DNA of 5,861 bases from Thioalkalivibrio sp. (GCA_007120575.1 SKNJ01000120.1:1-5861); one strand, 5' to 3'. Positions 1 through 5,589 are shown, counted from the stretch's first letter. Notes: generated from the sequence alone by a model not told the origin. Numbers and translations are program-made.

Positions 1-7
1 CGAAGAC

Positions 8-77
8 AAAAAAGAGGAGAGCCACCCCGGCTTCCCTGCCAAGGTGACTCTCCGGGGGCGTCCCTGCCCCTGAGACC
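8..77 (-). ncRNA. Predicted short CsrA/RsmA-binding sRNA, copy 1
   Basis: Seen: read on the minus strand, this stretch forms two consecutive hairpins. Hairpin A (70-55) is GGGGC / loop AGGGAC / GCCCC. Hairpin B (53-16) is a fully paired 16-bp stem: arm GGAGAGUCACCUUGGC, loop AGGGAA, arm GCCGGGGUGGCUCUCC. TC and then six T (13-8) follow, so hairpin B is also a textbook intrinsic terminator. The loops sit inside CAGGGACG (66-59) and CAGGGAAG (38-31). Known: CsrA/RsmA binds CANGGANG with the GGA exposed in a hairpin loop, and CsrB/C and RsmX/Y/Z RNAs titrate the protein by carrying many such sites. Inferred: transcription starts near 72-75, giving an RNA of about 65-70 nt with two binding loops, enough for one CsrA dimer. 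No reading frame is supported here. A plain terminator would not need the first hairpin or the promoter-like block upstream. It could instead be an sRNA family with another function. Confidence 0.62.
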
Positions 78-156
78 AAAACTAGCACAGCAGATGAGGA
101 TTTCCAGCAAATATCGCGTTAAATCGTTGAACGGTCGATTTCAGCCGCTGAGCGGT
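78..156 (-). promoter_or_regulatory. Promoter and tandem operator of sRNA copy 1
   Basis: Seen on the minus strand: an extended -10-like TGCTAGTTT (86-78, hexamer 84-79) a few bases before hairpin A, and no good -35 at 16-18 bp (nearest is CTGGAA). A 20-nt block (98-117 on the plus strand) is identical in the second copy. Two direct repeats, plus-strand TTGAACGGT (127-135) and CTGAGCGGT (148-156), are spaced exactly 21 bp, two helical turns. Their centres fall near -59 and -80 relative to a start near 72. Inferred: an activator-dependent promoter whose regulator binds the repeats. The GacA site of Pseudomonas (TGTAAG-N6-CTTACA) is not seen, so the regulator would be different or the site diverged. 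Confidence 0.45.
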
Positions 157-378
157 CGGAAACCCCGAGAACTTTTCCCGATCTGCGAACTGCCGGCACC
201 CAATCCTCGAACGCCGAGAAAGCGACCGATCAATGTCGGGTCACTCATCCGGCGCTGAGTCAGGACAGACCCACGCGAGACCTCGCGACGACAAGGCAGT
301 GCACCTTTCGGATAGCACCCCGGGGCAGCATCGGTAAACGGGCAACGCCAATCCAGGCGCACGGCTTGTCGGACGCAC
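157..378. other. Gene-free spacer between the two sRNA units
   Basis: I see no credible protein gene here. Minus-strand open frames exist but lack a ribosome-binding site, have low-complexity composition and run across the RNA elements. The only structure I can point to is a perfect 6-bp inverted repeat, CGCGAG AC CTCGCG (274-287), without a T-tract. Nothing else is supported. Confidence 0.5.
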
Positions 379-446
379 AAAAAAAGAGAGCCACCCCAAC
401 CTCCCTGCCAGGATGACTCTCCGGGAGCATCCCTGCCCCCGAGGCC
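379..446 (-). ncRNA. Predicted short CsrA/RsmA-binding sRNA, copy 2
   Basis: Seen: this is a second copy of the element at 8-77. Hairpin A (440-423) is GGGGGC / loop AGGGAT / GCUCCC, six pairs with one G-U. Hairpin B (422-385) has a 5' arm GGAGAGUCAUCCUGGC, loop AGGGAG and 3' arm GUUGGGGUGGCUCUCU, again all 16 positions pairing through wobbles, running into seven T (385-379). Loops lie within CAGGGATG (435-428) and CAGGGAGG (407-400), both fitting CANGGANG. Compared with copy 1, five stem positions of hairpin B and one inner position of hairpin A differ, yet every one keeps a pair. One more difference, at the base of hairpin A, adds a pair. Inferred: a paralogous RNA with the same protein-sequestering role, transcribed from its own promoter. 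The nearest upstream gene is the DUF302 gene, 201 bp from the start of this RNA; no terminator is visible between them. Confidence 0.64.
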
Positions 447-525
447 AAAACTAGCACAAGAGATGTGGATTTCCAGCAAATATCGCCCGGATTCGTCGAA
501 CGGTCGATTTTCGCCATCGAACGGT
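447..525 (-). promoter_or_regulatory. Promoter and tandem operator of sRNA copy 2
   Basis: Seen: same architecture as at 78-156. TGCTAGTTT lies at 455-447 (minus strand), the shared 20-nt block at 467-486, and two identical 9-mers TCGAACGGT on the plus strand at 496-504 and 517-525, again with a 21-bp period. The first 9-mer continues into CGA, making the palindrome TCGAACGGTCGA with TCGA ends. The distal 9-mer overlaps one arm of an inverted repeat GGTAGC (523-528) / GCTACC (549-554). Spacing from operator to promoter to hairpin A is unchanged between the copies although intervening bases differ. This is what a constrained activator/promoter geometry would leave. The promoter call rests on conservation, not on a strong -35/-10 match. 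Confidence 0.47.
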
Positions 526-647
526 AGCTTGTCCTTTCAACACGGCCGGCTACCGCGCTTGCAGGGGAGCCGCTCACCGGATCCGTGCGGCCATCCGTCG
601 TACATGACCCGCCGCAGGCGCCGAGGACCGATCCAACCGCAGAGTCG
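526..647. other. 3' flank of the DUF302 gene
   Basis: This stretch lies between the DUF302 stop codon and the distal operator repeat of sRNA copy 2. It holds one arm and the loop of the inverted repeat GGTAGC/GCTACC (523-554) and is otherwise GC-rich and unremarkable. No hairpin with a following T-tract is visible on the minus strand, so DUF302 transcripts may read on into the sRNA region. Confidence 0.4.
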
Positions 648-1175
648 CTAGAAATCCCCGGTGCGTCCTGCTTCCACAATGCTGTAGATGGTGTCGCGAA
701 CTTCGCGGGCAATCTCCTCAAGATCCTCGGGCAGATCCGTTGCGTGCAGCATCATGTCCATATTGGTCGTCACGATCCAGCCCTGCCCTTCGTCGTCCTC
801 GACAACCGCGATACGACAGGGCAGAAAGCTCGCAAAGATAATGTCGTGCTGCACCATCCGGTTGGCAATCAGTGCGTCGCAGAACGCAAGGATGCGCATA
901 TAGTTGCCCTCGCCTCCCATTGCCTCGACTTGGTCGGACAGGGGCAAATCAGCCACCTCCTGGAAGTTTCTCAGATTCGCGCGCAACTTCATCGACTCGA
1001 TCGCGTCCTCGATGCTCACGCCATCTTCCAGTTGGAAGACCTGCGCGCTGTGCCGCACCATCTGCTGCAACGTTTCCCGGTCCAGCTCCGGCGTCTCCGA
1101 TCCGTCATCTCCGGAAGCCCAAAGCGGGGAGAACAGAAACAAGCCGGCGAACAGAACCATCAAGAGCGACTTCAT
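648..1175 (-). CDS. Secreted DUF302-family protein
   Basis: A 175-residue protein of unknown biochemical function. Seen: residues 1-22 are a classic signal peptide (MKSLL start, hydrophobic core, cleavage plausible after the Ala or Ser of PLWAS), so the mature protein of about 153 residues is probably periplasmic. The N-terminal half (about 30-88) is helical and acidic. Residues about 90-143 match the DUF302 pattern: a FCDALIANRM helix, then FASFLPCRIAVVED, a short turn and a WIVTTNMDMM strand. Two cysteines (C99, C120) flank the core; C120 sits in the family-typical LPCRI. The start is well supported by GGGAGG, with GGAGG five bases before the ATG. Known: DUF302 proteins are small, often periplasmic and common in sulfur-oxidising bacteria, but no reaction is established. 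The 319-bp gap from the phosphodiesterase gene suggests it has its own promoter. A functional link to the c-di-GMP genes is not shown. Confidence 0.88.
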   Translation of the reverse strand: MKSLLMVLFAGLFLFSPLWASGDDGSETPELDRETLQQMVRHSAQVFQLEDGVSIEDAIESMKLRANLRNFQEVADLPLSDQVEAMGGEGNYMRILAFCDALIANRMVQHDIIFASFLPCRIAVVEDDEGQGWIVTTNMDMMLHATDLPEDLEEIAREVRDTIYSIVEAGRTGDF

Positions 1176-1494
1176 AAATACCTCCCGGACGTGGATAAAC
1201 GGATCACGAGCTCCGAGCCCAGGAAAGACACGCGTCCATCAAGGGCCGTCCCTTGCAACATAGCCCATGCATTGCTGGCGGGCGAATCATCCCTTGGTCG
1301 AGCAAGGCCCTCTATCCACGCCACCCCCTCGTGCCGGCCCATTCCTGTTCCGCCAGCGCCTATTGAAGTCTCTGATAGTGCGACAAAAAGCGGGAACAGA
1401 AAGTGGGTGTCCTGAAGACTCGGAAGACTCGGAAAGTGGGTGTCCTGAAGACTGCGGGCAGGGTGAGCGCGAGTGAAGACTCTGAAGACTGTGC
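1176..1494. repeat. Intergenic region with 22-bp direct repeats and GAAGACT heptamers
   Basis: This 319-bp gap separates the phosphodiesterase stop from the DUF302 start. Seen: GAAAGTGGGTGTCCTGAAGACT occurs at 1399-1420 and again at 1432-1453 (33-bp period). The heptamer GAAGACT appears five times, at 1414, 1423, 1447, 1475 and 1484, twice with a 9-bp period. Nearer the DUF302 gene is a perfect inverted repeat CAAGGG CCGT CCCTTG (1240-1255). I find no convincing sigma-70 promoter and no T-tract terminator for the phosphodiesterase. The open frame crossing this region on the minus strand repeats the peptide SLQDTHF simply because the DNA repeats; I do not regard it as a gene. The repeats resemble intergenic REP-type elements in style, which is an inference. 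Confidence 0.6.
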
Positions 1495-4110
1495 TCAATG
1501 TTCGCTGAGGCGCGACATCAGATCCTCAGCGGATACCGGACGCCCCAGCAGGAATCCCTGACCGATCGCACACCCCTCGCGGAGCAGGAAGTCGCGCTGG
1601 CTATCCTCTTCCACACCCTCGGCGATCAGTTCGAGATCCAGCGCCTCGGCAAGCGCGATGATGGCACGAACAATCGACTCGTTATGCCGGGAATGCCCGA
1701 TATCACGCACCAGTGACTGGTCGATCTTGAGTCCGTGCAGGGGCAGACGCAGCAGGTGAGCAAGGTTCGAGTAACCAGAACCGAAATCGTCCATCGCCAG
1801 CCGCACGCCGAGTGTGTTGAGCCGTCGCAACACCGCCAGCGAGCGCTCCGGCTGCTCCATGATCATGGTCTCGGTCAGTTCGAGTTCCAGTCGTTCGGCC
1901 AGGATGCCGTGGCGCTGGAGGATCTCGCCCACCACGGATACCAACTTCTCGTCGTGCAGCTCTCGGGCCGAGATATTCACGGCGATGCCGGGTATATGCT
2001 GCCCTTCCCTGTCCCAGGTCGCGAGCTGCGCACAGGCAGCGTCCAGCACCCAGCGGTCGATCGCGGCAACCAGACCGGTTTCTTCCGCGAGCGGGATGAA
2101 CTCGGCCGGCGATACCATGCCCCGCTGCGGGTGCTGCCACCGCACCAGCACCTCGACTCCGACACACGCGCCGCTGACCAGATGGAATTGTGGTTGGAAA
2201 TGCAGCACGAACTCGTTATTCGCGATCGCCTGACGCAGGTCGGTCTCCAGAAACAGCCGCCTTTCGGTACGCTCGCCCATGCGCGATTCGTACCGGCGCC
2301 AGGTATCGCCCCCTTGTGCTCGGGCATTTTCCATCGCCAGCTCGGCCCCCGCGAGCAACTCGTCGCGGGTCGTTCCGTCCTCGGGAAACACCCCCAAGCC
2401 GACGCTTCCGGTCAGCACCAGGGACCGCCCCGCCAACGCGAATGGCTCCCGAATGGTCTCGAGCAGGCCGTCCAACCAGATTTCCTTGTCATCGTCCTCG
2501 GGCGGGTGCTCGACCAGCAGGCAGAACTCGTCCGCCCCGATCCGTGCCACGGTATCCTCTAGATCCGCGTACTGCCCCAGACGACGCGCCACACCCTGCA
2601 ATACTTCGTCGCCCACCGAGGTCCCCAGGGTCTCGTTGACGTGCCGAAACCGGTCCAGATCCAACAGCAGCACCCAGCGCGCGCGACTATCCGCCAGCGC
2701 ACGTTCCAGCATGTGCCCCAGACGGTCCTGCAACAGGGAACGATTAGGGAGACCCGTGCGGCCATCGTAATGGGTGAGTTGCCGGAGCTCTTCCTCCTGG
2801 TTCATGCTGGCGGTGAGATCGGTCCAGGATCCGATGATCTCGACCTCGCCCCGCTGGACATCCGGGGTATTTACCCGCATCTCGTCGCGCACGTAGCGCA
2901 GCTTGCCCCAGCCATCGAACAGGCGGTATTCCTGCACGCCGAAGCCCTGCTCGAGGATGCGCTCCTTCTCGCGCAACACGGTCAAACGGTCTTCCGGGTG
3001 GAGCTGCTGGCTCCAGAATCCGGGACGCAGCGCCGCCTCGTGCGACACCCCGAACAGCCGCTCGATGTTCGCGCTCACCCATACCGGTTCCAGATTGCGG
3101 GCCCGCAACTGGTAGATCACCACCGGCGCGCTGTCGAGCAGGTGTTGCAGACGCTGGTTGACGGCACCCAGCTCCCGCGTGCGGTATCGAATTCGCCAGC
3201 GCAGCAGGCCCGCCATCACCGCGAACAGCAGTGCGAGCGCCAGCACCACACCGAATGCGGGCAACAGCCAGCCAGGCAATCTGCGCGGCTCGGGCGGTGC
3301 CAGGGCCTGCTGCATCGCAACCTGATAGGGAGAGCCGGACTCGTCCTTCCACAGCTCGAGATACGCATCGATCACGGCCAGGCGCTCCTCCTGACCGCGG
3401 CGCGGACCAGCAAAATACAGGCCGACCTGCTCGAAGGTGATCGGCGTCTCGACCAGACCGTACACGCGCGCATGGCGGCGCCCATAGAAGTTGTTGATCA
3501 CGGCCACATCCGCCCGTCCGTCAGACACCGCCGCCAATACCGCGTCCATCTGCGGGAAACGCACCAACTCGTAATCCAGACCAGGACCTTCGGTACGGCG
3601 CCGTTCCAGGTATTCCTCCTGCACAGACCCTCCGAGCACCGCGATACGTTGCCCGGCCAGATCCTCGAAAGTCCCGAGCCCGGTGCCCGACGGCGCGTAG
3701 ACCTGACTCCAGGCCTGGGTTACCGGAATGGAATGAAACCCGAAAAATTCGTGCCGTGTTTCGGTCAGCGCGACATCCGGCATCAGGTCGATGCGACCGT
3801 CCTGCAACGCATGCAGGCATGCCGCCCATTCGCACTGGGCATATTCAAGGGTCCAGCCCTCACGGCGCGCGATCGACTCCAGCAGGTGCACGAAGACCCC
3901 GCCGACCACACCATCCTCACCGGTGCCCACCTTCGGCACATTCTCGTAGAGACCCACGCGAACGACGCGGTCGTCCCCCTGCGCCACCAGACCGCCGGAC
4001 CACATCACAAGACACAGGAGGACCACCCGTACGAGGTCACGCAGCGGCCTTCGAGCATGCCGCACGGCTCCGTATCCGCCCCCGCACCTGCCTGCCAACG
4101 TCGTCGCCAT
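1495..4110 (-). CDS. Ligand-sensing c-di-GMP phosphodiesterase (SBP-TM-PAS-GGDEF-EAL)
   Basis: An 871-residue inner-membrane sensor predicted to hydrolyse c-di-GMP to pGpG in response to a periplasmic ligand. Seen: a signal peptide (about 20-44), then a family-3 solute-binding domain (about 49-270) with the T116-E-T-R119 amino-acid-binding signature and the TFEDLAGQRIAVLGGS hinge region. One TM helix (278-304) is followed by a PAS domain with an HPEDR motif (about 320-435), GGDEF (about 440-610) and EAL (about 618-868). The cyclase motif is GADEF (525-529) and the inhibitory-site Arg is replaced (D516xxD519), although D484, N492 and D501 remain. The EAL side looks intact: E653-V-L, N712, ELTE 744-747, D774-D775, K795 and EGVE 831-834. 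The ATG is chosen because GAGGGA lies 5 nt upstream, the signal peptide follows at once, and longer starts would overlap the cyclase gene. The GGDEF domain may act as a GTP-binding regulatory module, as in some composite proteins. Residual cyclase activity cannot be excluded. Confidence 0.93.
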   Translation of the reverse strand: MATTLAGRCGGGYGAVRHARRPLRDLVRVVLLCLVMWSGGLVAQGDDRVVRVGLYENVPKVGTGEDGVVGGVFVHLLESIARREGWTLEYAQCEWAACLHALQDGRIDLMPDVALTETRHEFFGFHSIPVTQAWSQVYAPSGTGLGTFEDLAGQRIAVLGGSVQEEYLERRRTEGPGLDYELVRFPQMDAVLAAVSDGRADVAVINNFYGRRHARVYGLVETPITFEQVGLYFAGPRRGQEERLAVIDAYLELWKDESGSPYQVAMQQALAPPEPRRLPGWLLPAFGVVLALALLFAVMAGLLRWRIRYRTRELGAVNQRLQHLLDSAPVVIYQLRARNLEPVWVSANIERLFGVSHEAALRPGFWSQQLHPEDRLTVLREKERILEQGFGVQEYRLFDGWGKLRYVRDEMRVNTPDVQRGEVEIIGSWTDLTASMNQEEELRQLTHYDGRTGLPNRSLLQDRLGHMLERALADSRARWVLLLDLDRFRHVNETLGTSVGDEVLQGVARRLGQYADLEDTVARIGADEFCLLVEHPPEDDDKEIWLDGLLETIREPFALAGRSLVLTGSVGLGVFPEDGTTRDELLAGAELAMENARAQGGDTWRRYESRMGERTERRLFLETDLRQAIANNEFVLHFQPQFHLVSGACVGVEVLVRWQHPQRGMVSPAEFIPLAEETGLVAAIDRWVLDAACAQLATWDREGQHIPGIAVNISARELHDEKLVSVVGEILQRHGILAERLELELTETMIMEQPERSLAVLRRLNTLGVRLAMDDFGSGYSNLAHLLRLPLHGLKIDQSLVRDIGHSRHNESIVRAIIALAEALDLELIAEGVEEDSQRDFLLREGCAIGQGFLLGRPVSAEDLMSRLSEH

Positions 4111-4138
4111 CGCTGTCCCTCGCGACTCTCTGCGAGGG
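4111..4138 (-). promoter_or_regulatory. Foldable ribosome-binding site of the phosphodiesterase gene
   Basis: Seen on the minus strand: CCCTCGC (4138-4132) and GCGAGGG (4123-4117) form a 7-bp stem with an 8-nt loop. Its 3' arm contains the Shine-Dalgarno GAGGGA (4121-4116), five bases before the ATG at 4110. Folding would hide the ribosome-binding site. The same stretch carries AGGGA (4120-4116), the core of the CsrA consensus, although here in a stem rather than a loop. An extended -10-like TGGCATGAT (4149-4141) lies just upstream without a clear -35. Translational control is an inference. Confidence 0.4.
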
Positions 4139-4291
4139 TCATCATGCCATGTCCCGCGCCGCAAGTGCCCGCGACAGGGACCCCCTGGAACCGGACCCGA
4201 CAGTCCGCCTCCCGCGACACCTCCCGCGATATCGAATCGCGAAGAGGATGTCCTCTGTCGGTACAGTGCTCCAGAACGGCGGTTCACGAAC
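4139..4291. other. Gap between cyclase and phosphodiesterase genes
   Basis: Contains three short symmetric elements. One is the inverted repeat CGCGAT ATCGA ATCGCG (4225-4241). One is the near-perfect palindrome AGAGGATGTCCTCT (4243-4256). The third is a 12-bp-period direct repeat, TCGCGGGAGG twice on the minus strand (about 4208-4229). None is followed by a T-tract, so I see no terminator for the cyclase gene, and co-transcription of the two enzymes is possible. Confidence 0.4.
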
Positions 4292-5497
4292 TCACACGAC
4301 GCCCGTGGATGAGTGTGCACACTCACGGCCCTCCGTCCCGCGGCAAACACAGTTCCGCCCGGCGCTTTTTGCCGCATACATGCCCAGGTCGGCCCGCGCC
4401 AGTGTGGCATCGATGGGCTCGTCGGCGCGCCACTCGCTAACCCCGACACTGGCCGTCACCGCCACCTCCCCCTTCGGGAGTTCCACACGCATTCCCGCCA
4501 GCGCCGTGCGCAGTTCCTCGGCACGTTCCAGTGCCTCCGCCATCGCGGTGCCGGGCAGCAGCAAGCCAAACTCCTCGCCTCCCAGCCGGGCAAATTCCTC
4601 GCCCTCGCCCATGCGCGCCCAGATCCGGGTGGCCACGGCAAGCAACACCTCGTCACCTGCGGCATGGCCGTAGCGGTCATTGACCGCCTTGAAGTGGTCA
4701 AGATCGAGTAGCACCACCGTCAGCGGCTCGCCCCGAGAACGCGCCTGCGCGATGGCCCGGTCTGCCGCCTCGAAGAAGGCCCGCCGGTTTCCAGCCCCGG
4801 TCAGTGGATCGGTGGTCGCCACGTGGACCAGTTGCTCGAGCGCCCCGAACTGCTCGCGCCGCACCCGGTCCTCGCGATGTGCAATGACCAGCGGGGCCAG
4901 TACCACCCCAGAGACCAGCAACGCCGACAGCAATATTTCGTCACTTGGCGCCACACCGAAACCGGCCCCGGCCACCACGGCTATCCCGGCGAGATTGAAA
5001 AGCGCCAGCAGCACCCGCCAGGTCGGCGTGTTGGGCAACAACAGCACGAAGACCAGGGCAAGGACCGCGAACTGAAATACAAGCACCGGCGCACCGAACT
5101 CCGCAGCATGCAGCAGGGCCAACCCCGTCGTCACCGCCGTGGTGAATATCCCGGTCGCCGGTGCGAGATGCACGATTCGGTCCGGATAACGAAGCGCCAG
5201 AAAGGCCACGAGGACAAGCCCCGCCAGGAACACAAAACGCCCCCCGAGCGCCACAAGCCGTGCGTGCTCGTCCAGATGCCGGAGGTCCAGCGGAGCGGCC
5301 GCAACAAACATCACTGCCATCAGCACGAGCACCAGCAGAAACCCGTGCAGCATAGAGCGCGAACGATGCTCCCGGTAGCGTCCTTCGAGATGGGTGTCCC
5401 GAAACACGCCGCGCCAGGGGTCGATCGCCGGCAACCCCAACCCGGGACTCGCGCGCGAGCCGGCACGGGCCGCTTCGGACAGGTGGCGAACACTCAC
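4292..5497 (-). CDS. Membrane diguanylate cyclase (6 TM + GGDEF)
   Basis: A protein of about 401 residues predicted to make c-di-GMP from two GTP at the inner membrane. Seen: a cytoplasmic N-terminus (1-48) with a FRDTHLEGRYREHRSRS segment typical of such cyclases. Six hydrophobic helices follow at about 50-70, 80-104, 108-134, 137-155, 160-181 and 186-206, then a short coiled linker and a GGDEF domain (about 218-384). Catalytic motifs are intact: DPLTGAGNRR (from 230), D265-L-D in LLDLDHFK, N273, GD 281-282 and GGEEF 306-310. The RxxD inhibitory site is absent at its usual position (G and E occupy it), so classic product inhibition is unlikely. The start is GTG, preceded by GGAGG with 8-nt spacing. 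The adjoining GTG three bases earlier (5-nt spacing) is equally possible. Longer frames would run through the terminator at 5550-5589, and an ATG at 5353 would discard the N-terminal segment and has no ribosome-binding site. The integral-membrane part is not assigned to a named sensor family. Confidence 0.9.
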   Translation of the reverse strand: MSVRHLSEAARAGSRASPGLGLPAIDPWRGVFRDTHLEGRYREHRSRSMLHGFLLVLVLMAVMFVAAAPLDLRHLDEHARLVALGGRFVFLAGLVLVAFLALRYPDRIVHLAPATGIFTTAVTTGLALLHAAEFGAPVLVFQFAVLALVFVLLLPNTPTWRVLLALFNLAGIAVVAGAGFGVAPSDEILLSALLVSGVVLAPLVIAHREDRVRREQFGALEQLVHVATTDPLTGAGNRRAFFEAADRAIAQARSRGEPLTVVLLDLDHFKAVNDRYGHAAGDEVLLAVATRIWARMGEGEEFARLGGEEFGLLLPGTAMAEALERAEELRTALAGMRVELPKGEVAVTASVGVSEWRADEPIDATLARADLGMYAAKSAGRNCVCRGTEGRECAHSSTGVV

Positions 5498-5516
5498 CAC
5501 CGGGCCCTCCCGCCAC
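5498..5516 (-). promoter_or_regulatory. Shine-Dalgarno deciding the GTG start of the cyclase
   Basis: Seen on the minus strand: GCGGGAGGGCCCGGTGGTG (5513-5495). GGAGG is 5 nt from the first GTG and 8 nt from the second, a near-ideal distance for either. No comparable site precedes the ATG at 5353 or the GTG at 5743. This, with the terminator just upstream, fixes the start region. Confidence 0.7.
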
Positions 5517-5549
5517 ACCCGGGTCGCCACGGGTACCGGGCCACCACGC

Positions 5550-5589
5550 AAAAAAGGCGGGGAGGTTGGCCCTGGCCAACCACCCCGCC
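5550..5589 (-). terminator. Strong intrinsic terminator upstream of the cyclase gene
   Basis: Seen on the minus strand: a hairpin with arms GGCGGGG-T-GGTTGGCC (5589-5574) and GGCCAACC-T-CCCCGCC (5571-5556), 15 pairs with one internal mismatch and a tiny loop, followed directly by six T (5555-5550). It ends 52 bp before the cyclase GTG. It could end transcription of the partial gene at the right edge (a 3' tail of about 190 nt), end an unannotated RNA, or serve as an attenuator in the cyclase leader. I see no convincing promoter in the GC-rich 52 bp after it, which keeps the attenuator reading open. Confidence 0.85.

Larger units (their letters stand above)
8..525. repeat. Duplicated ~150-bp sRNA unit (8-156 and 379-525)
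   Basis: Seen: two direct copies with an offset of 369 bp over the promoter half and 371 bp at the T-tract, the difference being a short indel at the terminator base. Similarity covers operator, promoter block, both hairpins and the T-tract, and fades outside them. The intervening stretch is not part of the duplication. The copies are well diverged in the spacer segments but conserved in functional-looking segments, so this appears to be an old duplication under selection rather than a recent one. No terminal inverted repeats or target-site duplications mark it as a mobile element. Confidence 0.75.

Noticed and set aside
8..117. GEMM-type riboswitch in the two left-end repeats
   Set aside because: GGGACGC in copy 1 recalls the riboswitch core, but copy 2 has GGGATGC, the loops fit CANGGANG better, and no gene follows the terminators closely enough to be controlled.
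78..117. Sigma-54 promoter for the sRNAs
   Set aside because: A GG...GC pair is present in copy 1, but the gap between them is 12 nt instead of 10 and copy 2 lacks it.
585..1415. 276-codon plus-strand open frame opposite the DUF302 gene
   Set aside because: It is antisense to a gene with a signal peptide, a strong ribosome-binding site and a family match, and it runs into the repeat region without domain features.
1172..1498. Minus-strand 108-codon open frame in the PDE-DUF302 gap
   Set aside because: Its repeated SLQDTHF peptide is only a translation of the DNA repeats, it has no ribosome-binding site, and it overlaps the supported DUF302 start.
2641..4440. 600-codon plus-strand open frame opposite the phosphodiesterase
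   Set aside because: It is an antisense shadow of a high-GC gene: the minus-strand frame has complete, ordered domains and the plus frame shows none.
4111..4449. Longer N-terminus of the phosphodiesterase (GTG at 4449)
   Set aside because: It would overlap the end of the cyclase gene, the extra 113 residues are low-complexity and Arg/Gly-rich, and it would bury the signal peptide. The ATG at 4110 has a good ribosome-binding site.
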